From CAYMPW01 sp964558505 (GTDB lineage: Archaea; Thermoplasmatota; Thermoplasmata; Methanomassiliicoccales; Methanomethylophilaceae): a DNA stretch of 9,584 nucleotides. The stretch covers positions 1-9,584 of the forward strand of contig CAZLEI010000039.1 in assembly GCA_964558505.1 (NCBI GenBank), written 5' to 3'. The translations under genes and the position numbers were made by a program. Below the pieces are notes generated by a model that searched no databases, was not told where the DNA came from, and was given only the letters and a program-made list of their open reading frames with translations. This document shows, one piece after another, positions 1-4,120 of this stretch (position 1 is its first letter; each line of letters opens with the position of its first letter).

Positions 1-53
1 CCGGAGTCAATAGGTCCCGAACCTACAAGGATACCAAGCTACCCCACGGGCCC
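1..53 (-). tRNA. tRNA-Pro (anticodon CGG), 3' part cut off by the window edge
   Basis: Read on the minus strand from position 53, the sequence folds as the 5' two thirds of a tRNA. The acceptor strand is GGGCCCG (53-47). Next come T8-G9, a D arm GGGT-AGCTTGGTA-TCCT, and an anticodon stem GTAGG/CCTAT closing a 7-base loop TTCGGGA. A 5-base variable region TGACT follows, then CCGG, the start of the T stem, where the window ends. The anticodon is C34-G35-G36 (positions 19-17), which reads the proline codon CCG; G37 fits a Pro tRNA. The anticodon loop has normal length, so there is no intron at the usual archaeal site. The remaining T arm, the acceptor 3' strand and any CCA lie outside the window. 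The only weak point in the fold is the D stem, with a G-U and a U-U pair. Confidence 0.92.
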
Positions 54-77
54 ACAATGCGGAATATCCGCTCCTTC

Positions 78-86
78 AATAAATAA
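78..86 (-). promoter_or_regulatory. TATA box of the tRNA-Pro gene
   Basis: The minus strand reads TTATTTATT here. Its centre is about 29 bp upstream of the first tRNA base at 53, the spacing expected for an archaeal TBP/TFB promoter starting a few bases before the mature 5' end. The same T-rich stretch lies just beyond the two hairpins that follow aconitase, so it may also act as the T-rich end of the aconitase transcript. Confidence 0.6.
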
Positions 87-92
87 GTTGGT

Positions 93-122
93 CTCGGGCG
101 CCATGCATTCCAGGCGCCCGAG
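93..122 (-). terminator. Hairpin 10 bp after the aconitase stop codon, probable 3' end signal
   Basis: A perfect 10-bp inverted repeat, CTCGGGCGCC (93-102) and GGCGCCCGAG (113-122), closes a 10-base loop. It lies directly downstream of the aconitase stop (132-134, minus strand). On the minus strand a T-rich segment with TTATTTATT at 86-78 follows. Archaeal termination depends mainly on T-rich tracts, so the hairpin may instead protect or define the mRNA 3' end. The symmetry is seen directly; the role is inferred. Confidence 0.6.
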
Positions 123-125
123 GTG

Positions 126-157
126 CGGTGCTCAGGATATCATGTTCCTGAGCACCG
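126..157 (-). terminator. Hairpin spanning the aconitase stop codon
   Basis: A perfect 12-bp inverted repeat, CGGTGCTCAGGA (126-137) and TCCTGAGCACCG (146-157), closes an 8-base loop. The aconitase stop codon TGA (132-134) sits inside one arm, and the last codons of the gene form the loop and the other arm. Only 3 bases separate it from the next hairpin at 93-122, so the mRNA would end in two tandem strong stems. It may be a terminator or a 3'-end stability element; the fold is clear, the function is inferred. Confidence 0.55.
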
Positions 158-2759
158 TCTGCAGGATCCCGCTGTTGCTGATATACTCCAGCTCTGCTGG
201 AACATCGACCCTGCACACGGTGTCGAACTCCAGTTTCCTGCCGCCTTTGTATGCGGTGACCCTCACGGCCGATTTCGGCTCCAGGTCGCTCAGGTCTATG
301 TCGAAGAGCTCGGTGCCGTCGAGTCCCAGGGACTGCGCGCTCTGCCCATCAAGGTACTGCAGCGGGACGATGCCCATGCCGACCAGGTTGGACCTGTGGA
401 TCCTCTCGAACGATTCGGCGATGACCGCCCTGACCCCGAGGAGCAGCGGGCCCTTGGCGGCCCAGTCCCTGGAGCTCCCGGTGCCGTACTCCTTGCCTGC
501 CAGCACGATGAGCGGCGTCATCTCATCATAGTACTTCCTGGAGGTCTCGTAGATCGTGTCCACGTCGCCGTCCGGCATGTGCTTGGAGAAGCTACCCTCC
601 GTCCCGGGCGCCAGCATGTTCTTCAGCCTGATGTTCGCGAAGGTCCCGCGGACCATGACCTCGTGGTTAGCCCTGCGGGAACCGTACGAGTTGAAATCCT
701 CGGGCTTGACGCCCAACGATACGAGGTACCTTCCCGCATCGGACTGGGCGCTGAACGCGCCGGCAGGGGAGATGTGGTCGGTGGTTATGGAATCGCCGAG
801 GAGGGCGAGCGCTCTCGCCTGTCCGATGCTCTTTATCTCCGGTTCCTCGAATATGTCGTCGAAGAACGGTGGGTTCCTGATGTAGGTGGAATCATCATCC
901 CATTCGAACAGGTCGCTGTCGGAGCATTCGACGGCCTCCCATCTGGGGGATCCTTTGAAGATGTCCCTGTATTTGGATACGAATGTCTCGGTCGTCACAT
1001 ATTTCGAGACGATGGCCGCGACCTCCGCGTTGGAGGGCCAGATGTCCCTGAGGTAGACGTCCCTGCCGTCGACCGTGCCGAGAGGTTCCTTTTCGAAGTC
1101 TATGTCCACGCGTCCGGCGATGGCGAATGCCACGACCAACGGCGGCGATGCGAGATAGTTGGCCTTGACCAGCGGGTGGATCCTCCCTTCGAAGTTCCTG
1201 TTGCTCGAGGCGACGGCGGCGACGGTGAGGTCGTTGGCCTTGATGGCGTTGCTGACTTCGTCGGACAGCGGGCCGCTGTTGCCGATGCAGGTCATGCATC
1301 CGTAGCCGCACACCTGGAATCTGAGCTTCTCGAGATACGGCAGCAGTCCCGAGTCCTTCAGGTACTCGGTGACGACCCTGGACCCGGGGGCGAGGGAGGT
1401 CTTGACGTAGTCCTTGGTCGTCAGCCCGAGCTCCGCGGCCTTCTTGGCCACGAGCCCAGCCGCGATCATCACGGACGGGTTGGCGGTGTTGGTGCAGGAG
1501 GTTATGGACGCTATGGCGACCGATCCGTCGCGCATGATGCTGCCGGACCTCCTCTCGGCCACTCCCAGCTCCTTCAGGGTGCCGTCGAAGCTCTGCTTGA
1601 GCTCGGTCAGGGGTATGCGGTCCTGTGGCCTCTTGTGGCCGGCGACGCAGGGGACGATGTCCCCGAGGTCGAGCTCCAGGGTGTCCGTGTACTCGGGCTC
1701 GCCGTCGTACCACAGGGTCTGCTCCTTGGCGTACTTGACGACGGCGTCGATGTGCTTGGGGTCCCTGCCGGTGAGGACGAGGTAGTCTATCGTCTTCTGG
1801 TCGATGGGGAAGTATCCCATGGTTGCGCCGTACTCCGGGCCCATGTTGGCGATGGTCGCCCTGTCCGCCAGCTCCAGGTTGCTGTAGCCGGGTCCGAAGA
1901 ACTCCACGAACTTGCCCACGACGCCCTTCTTCCTGAGCATCTGCACCACGGTGAGCACGAGGTCGGTCGCGGTGACGCCCTCTTTGAGGGCGCCCGTGAG
2001 CCTGAACCCGATAACATCGGGGAGCTTCATGTAGCATGGCTGGCCGAGCATGACCGCTTCGGCCTCGATGCCGCCCACTCCCCATCCGACGACCCCGAGC
2101 CCGTCGATCTGCGTGGTGTGGGAATCGGTCCCGAAGCAGGAGTCGGGGTATGCGGTGAGCACGCCGTCCACATCCTTCACATGGACCAGGGGGGAAAGGT
2201 ACTCCAGGTTGACCTGGTGGCATATCCCGTATCCAGGAGGGACGGCGCGGAAGTTCTTGAACGACTTCTGCGCCCACTTGAACAGGGCGTACCTCTCCCT
2301 GTTCCTCTCGAACTCGAGCTTCTCGTTGAGCTCCTGCGCATCCGGCCTGCCGGCGAAGTCCGTCTGCACGGAGTGGTCTATCACCAGGTCCACCGGTACC
2401 AGCGGGTTGATGAGTGCCGGGTCCTTGCCGAGTGCGGCGACCGCGGCCCTCATGGACGCCAGGTCGGTGACCGCGGCGCCTCCGGTCAGGTCCTGAAGCA
2501 GGACGCGGGCCGGGATGTAGGGTATGTCCCTGTCGGTGTTCTCTCCGGCGTTCCAGGACGCTATGGTCCTGACGTCGTCGTCGGTGATGATCCTGCCGTC
2601 CCTCTGCCTGAGCAGGGATTCGACCAGTACCTTGATGGAGTAAGGCATCTTGGCCAGGTCCTTCACGATGCCTTCGGTCTCCAATTCCCTGAGGCTGTGG
2701 ACCGTCACCTCTCCTTCATCTGTTATCAGTGTCTTGGTGCAGTTGCCTATTTCGGACAT
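132..2759 (-). CDS. acnA: Aconitate hydratase (aconitase, AcnA/IRP1 type)
   Basis: This enzyme interconverts citrate and isocitrate via cis-aconitate with a cytoplasmic [4Fe-4S] cluster. In a methanogen it would feed the partial citric acid cycle that makes 2-oxoglutarate for glutamate. At 875 residues it has the full length of the AcnA/IRP1 class (E. coli AcnA is close to 890). The three cluster cysteines are visible: C422 in SCTNT, and C488 and C491 in CGYGCMTCIGNSG. Their spacing of 66 and 3 matches IRP1. Other family blocks are GTDSHTT (210-216) followed by GWGVGGIEAEA, SSNRNFEGR (518-526), GDSITTDHISPAG (655-667), YGSRRANHEV (692-701), and GTGSSRDWAAKG (759-770) with the catalytic serine/arginine region in the C-terminal swivel domain. 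The start at 2759 is supported by GGGAG seven bases upstream. The gene has its own TATA box and a palindrome in the 57-bp gap before it. No truncation is seen. Homoaconitase is less likely because the match is to the long single-chain AcnA form. Confidence 0.97.
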   Translation of the reverse strand: MSEIGNCTKTLITDEGEVTVHSLRELETEGIVKDLAKMPYSIKVLVESLLRQRDGRIITDDDVRTIASWNAGENTDRDIPYIPARVLLQDLTGGAAVTDLASMRAAVAALGKDPALINPLVPVDLVIDHSVQTDFAGRPDAQELNEKLEFERNRERYALFKWAQKSFKNFRAVPPGYGICHQVNLEYLSPLVHVKDVDGVLTAYPDSCFGTDSHTTQIDGLGVVGWGVGGIEAEAVMLGQPCYMKLPDVIGFRLTGALKEGVTATDLVLTVVQMLRKKGVVGKFVEFFGPGYSNLELADRATIANMGPEYGATMGYFPIDQKTIDYLVLTGRDPKHIDAVVKYAKEQTLWYDGEPEYTDTLELDLGDIVPCVAGHKRPQDRIPLTELKQSFDGTLKELGVAERRSGSIMRDGSVAIASITSCTNTANPSVMIAAGLVAKKAAELGLTTKDYVKTSLAPGSRVVTEYLKDSGLLPYLEKLRFQVCGYGCMTCIGNSGPLSDEVSNAIKANDLTVAAVASSNRNFEGRIHPLVKANYLASPPLVVAFAIAGRVDIDFEKEPLGTVDGRDVYLRDIWPSNAEVAAIVSKYVTTETFVSKYRDIFKGSPRWEAVECSDSDLFEWDDDSTYIRNPPFFDDIFEEPEIKSIGQARALALLGDSITTDHISPAGAFSAQSDAGRYLVSLGVKPEDFNSYGSRRANHEVMVRGTFANIRLKNMLAPGTEGSFSKHMPDGDVDTIYETSRKYYDEMTPLIVLAGKEYGTGSSRDWAAKGPLLLGVRAVIAESFERIHRSNLVGMGIVPLQYLDGQSAQSLGLDGTELFDIDLSDLEPKSAVRVTAYKGGRKLEFDTVCRVDVPAELEYISNSGILQTVLRNMIS

Positions 2760-2768
2760 GGGCTGTCT

Positions 2769-2789
2769 CCCTATAAGCGCACTATAGGG
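2769..2789 (-). promoter_or_regulatory. Palindrome between the aconitase TATA box and start codon
   Basis: Perfect 7-bp arms CCCTATA (2769-2775) and TATAGGG (2783-2789) flank a 7-base spacer. The element lies where transcription should begin, about 10-30 bases before the aconitase ATG. On the minus strand the arm nearest the gene overlaps the ribosome binding site GGGAG (2771-2767). It could be an operator for a dimeric repressor or an RNA hairpin that hides the binding site. The symmetry is seen; the role is inferred. Confidence 0.5.
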
Positions 2790-2794
2790 ATTCG

Positions 2795-2803
2795 ATATTT
2801 TAA
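2795..2803 (-). promoter_or_regulatory. TATA box of aconitase
   Basis: The minus strand reads TTAAAATAT in the gap between the CMD-family gene and aconitase. A start about 27 bp downstream would fall near 2772, giving a leader of roughly 12 bases that still includes most of the GGGAG ribosome binding site. It suggests that aconitase can be transcribed apart from the upstream gene. Confidence 0.6.
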
Positions 2804-2816
2804 TGTTGGACTCGGA

Positions 2817-3191
2817 TCACTCGTCCCATTCGGCGAAGAGCTTCGCAATCCCCTTCTTCGCCGCGGACCAGCAGGGCATGCCCCCGGTGAGCACGGCGAC
2901 GTTTATGGCCTCGAGGATCTCCTGCTTCGTTGCCCCGTAGTTCTTCGCCACCTTGGCCTGGGCATAGATGCAGTCGTCGCACATCCTCACCGCCACGCAT
3001 GACAGCGCCATGAGCCTCTTGGTCTTCTTGTCCAATGCCCCGTCGGTGACCATGATCCTGTCCATGTTGTGCAGAAGCCCCATGAAGTCAGGGTCCAGTT
3101 CGTTGATGTGCTTCAGGGTGTCTGGGGCGAACCCGCCCATCTCGCAGCTCATCTCTTCCAAAGTCTTCCCGCAGCATCCTTTGCCGTTCAT
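2817..3191 (-). CDS. Carboxymuconolactone decarboxylase / AhpD-like family protein
   Basis: A 124-residue, all-helical small protein with the CMD/AhpD signature region. The CxxC pair C71-DD-C74 starts the helix CDDCIYAQAKVAKNYGAT, followed by a KQEILEAINVAVLTGGMP helix typical of the family. Members with CxxC are usually peroxidase partners or disulfide reductases, or decarboxylases when the cysteines are absent. The usual His four residues after the second Cys is Gln78 here. The Glu usually found twelve residues before the first Cys appears to be Arg59, so the classical AhpD proton relay is missing. Extra cysteines occur at 6, 7, 16, 65 and 107. The gene lies between tetR (33-bp gap) and aconitase (57-bp gap). 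There is no ribosome binding site before the ATG, but a TATA box lies 27 bp upstream, so the mRNA is probably leaderless. The family call is firm; the substrate is unknown, though thiol redox or oxidative stress is a reasonable inference. Confidence 0.9.
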   Translation of the reverse strand: MNGKGCCGKTLEEMSCEMGGFAPDTLKHINELDPDFMGLLHNMDRIMVTDGALDKKTKRLMALSCVAVRMCDDCIYAQAKVAKNYGATKQEILEAINVAVLTGGMPCWSAAKKGIAKLFAEWDE

Positions 3192-3212
3192 GAATTTAAT
3201 ATGATTGTGGCA

Positions 3213-3222
3213 GGTATAAAAT
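3213..3222 (-). promoter_or_regulatory. TATA box of the CMD-family gene, leaderless geometry
   Basis: The minus strand reads TTTTATACC (3221-3213), squeezed between the tetR stop codon (3225-3227) and the next gene. Its centre is 27 bp from the A of the start codon at 3191, which places transcription start on the ATG itself. No Shine-Dalgarno sequence is present in the intervening bases, which agrees with a leaderless message. Confidence 0.6.
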
Positions 3223-3224
3223 CA

Positions 3225-3944
3225 TTATTCAGTAGGATGTTCCGTGCTGCAGACGCTGTGTATGTCGAAGTTCAGGATCTCGTCATCCAGGACAGTGAAT
3301 ATCTTCTCTATCGTGGCCTCGGTCCCGTTGAAGGGGATGCGGAACAGCGTGCAGAACGATTCTATGCAGATGCGCATCTCGTTCTTCTCGTCTCCGGATT
3401 CAGGTTCGTTGTAGATCCTCATGAGGAAGTATGACAGCGATCCTACGACTGCGATCAGATTATCGCGGACATCCTCGGGTTTGAACGATATCCCGTATTT
3501 ATCGTAATAATACTCTATCCACTCCACGGTCTCATCGATGAAAGTGGACATTATGGACCAGGATTGGAATGCGGCGGTCATCAGCTCCGCCTGCTTCACC
3601 CCGCTGCGGGCGGTATGGATGCAGAGGCCGATGGGAATGGCAAGGGCCACGATGAAATCCTCTCCTTCCAGGAACGTCTTCACCTTTTCGAGCGCCTGGA
3701 CATAACCGCGCCTGATGATCTCCTTGAGGATCTCATCCTTGCTGGAGAATGAGTTGTACAGCGTGCTGTTGAGGACGCGCGCATGTTCGGCGATCTGCTT
3801 GGTGGTAGTGTTCTTGTAGCCGTTCTCGGCGAATAGCGCGGCCGCTGCGATGATGATGATCTCGCGGGACTCCTCTCTGGTCCTGCGTTTGTTGCGCTTG
3901 GTGTTTAGAGCGCACTCCAATTTATCCTTGAGAGGCTGCGGCAT
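3225..3944 (-). CDS. TetR/AcrR-family transcriptional regulator
   Basis: A 239-residue protein with a TetR DNA-binding domain near the N-terminus. Helix 1 is about residues 27-41 (REIIIIAAAALFAENGY). TTTKQIAEHA (46-55) and LNSTLYNSFSSKDEIL (58-73) match the family helix-turn-helix, with the usual tY.sF.sKdeiL ending. Arg56 replaces the common glycine in the turn. A basic 20-residue extension (KDKLECALNTKRNKRRTR) precedes the domain. The C-terminal two thirds is helical and should hold the ligand pocket and dimer interface; it does not reveal the inducer. The protein is divergent from an MMPL transporter operon, a classic arrangement for a local repressor, and two palindromes lie in the shared intergenic region. 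The ATG at 3944 has no clear ribosome binding site; a TATA box at 3974-3980 predicts a leader of only about six bases. An in-frame stop shortly upstream (GAT TAA) rules out a longer start. Family call strong, target inferred. Confidence 0.92.
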   Translation of the reverse strand: MPQPLKDKLECALNTKRNKRRTREESREIIIIAAAALFAENGYKNTTTKQIAEHARVLNSTLYNSFSSKDEILKEIIRRGYVQALEKVKTFLEGEDFIVALAIPIGLCIHTARSGVKQAELMTAAFQSWSIMSTFIDETVEWIEYYYDKYGISFKPEDVRDNLIAVVGSLSYFLMRIYNEPESGDEKNEMRICIESFCTLFRIPFNGTEATIEKIFTVLDDEILNFDIHSVCSTEHPTE

Positions 3945-3973
3945 TCGTTAATCCATTTGGCTAATAGTATTTG

Positions 3974-3980
3974 TATATAT
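3974..3980 (-). promoter_or_regulatory. TATA box of tetR
   Basis: The minus strand reads ATATATA within CATATATACAAATAC. With the usual spacing, transcription would begin near 3950, only about six bases before the tetR ATG, so the message is nearly leaderless. It faces away from the transporter promoter in the same intergenic region. Confidence 0.6.
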
Positions 3981-4014
3981 GCTGTTCCGAGGCAGTTTTA
4001 GGTGATATTTACAT

Positions 4015-4028
4015 CATCAACGTTGATG
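4015..4028. promoter_or_regulatory. 14-bp perfect palindrome, candidate TetR operator 1
   Basis: CATCAAC directly abuts GTTGATG, giving a perfect palindrome with no spacer. It sits between the two divergent TATA boxes, about 35 bp upstream of the tetR TATA box. Perfect dyads of this size are typical repressor sites and the nearest regulator is the divergent TetR. Binding is inferred. Confidence 0.5.
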
Positions 4029-4052
4029 TTTCAAGCTCATGCCGTCGATAAG

Positions 4053-4072
4053 TTTTGGATTGTAATCCAAAA
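4053..4072. promoter_or_regulatory. 20-bp perfect palindrome, candidate TetR operator 2 at the transporter promoter
   Basis: Arms TTTTGGATT and AATCCAAAA flank a 2-base centre (GT), with all nine base pairs matching. The right arm ends three bases before the transporter TATA box, covering the position where TFB contacts the BRE element. A protein bound here would block pre-initiation complex assembly. The centre is 41 bp, about four helical turns, from that of the palindrome at 4015-4028, so both would lie on the same DNA face. Confidence 0.6.
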
Positions 4073-4075
4073 TGT

Positions 4076-4082
4076 ATTTATA
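4076..4082 (+). promoter_or_regulatory. TATA box of the MMPL operon
   Basis: ATTTATA within TGTATTTATATG predicts transcription start around 4106, just before the AGGTGA ribosome binding site. A second AT-rich block, TTTTAAAT at 4091-4098, is an alternative TATA box that would put the start on the ATG at 4121. The first fits better because it keeps the ribosome binding site in the message. Confidence 0.5.
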
Positions 4083-4110
4083 TGTAACAGTTTTAAATGC
4101 TAGGCATCAA

Positions 4111-4116
4111 AGGTGA
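4111..4116 (+). promoter_or_regulatory. Ribosome binding site that fixes the transporter start at 4121
   Basis: AGGTGA is an excellent match to the archaeal 16S rRNA 3' end and lies four bases before the ATG at 4121. The in-frame ATG at 4097 has no such site and would fall upstream of the predicted transcript start. Confidence 0.7.
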
Positions 4117-4120
4117 GCGC

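Noticed and set aside
895..2277. A 460-codon minus-strand frame inside aconitase
   Set aside because: It is an out-of-frame overlap on the same strand as aconitase, very Arg/Gly/His-rich, with no family motif.
123..3002. A 959-codon open frame on the plus strand across the aconitase and CMD-family genes
   Set aside because: It is antisense to two genes with clear family motifs. Its composition (rich in Gly, Arg, Val, Asp, His) is that of a GC-driven shadow frame, with no recognisable domain or ribosome binding site.
3946..3966. Weak dyad around CCA-TT-TGG near the tetR start, resembling half of the TTTTGGATT palindrome
   Set aside because: Only three pairs match before mismatches appear, so it cannot be called an operator from sequence alone.
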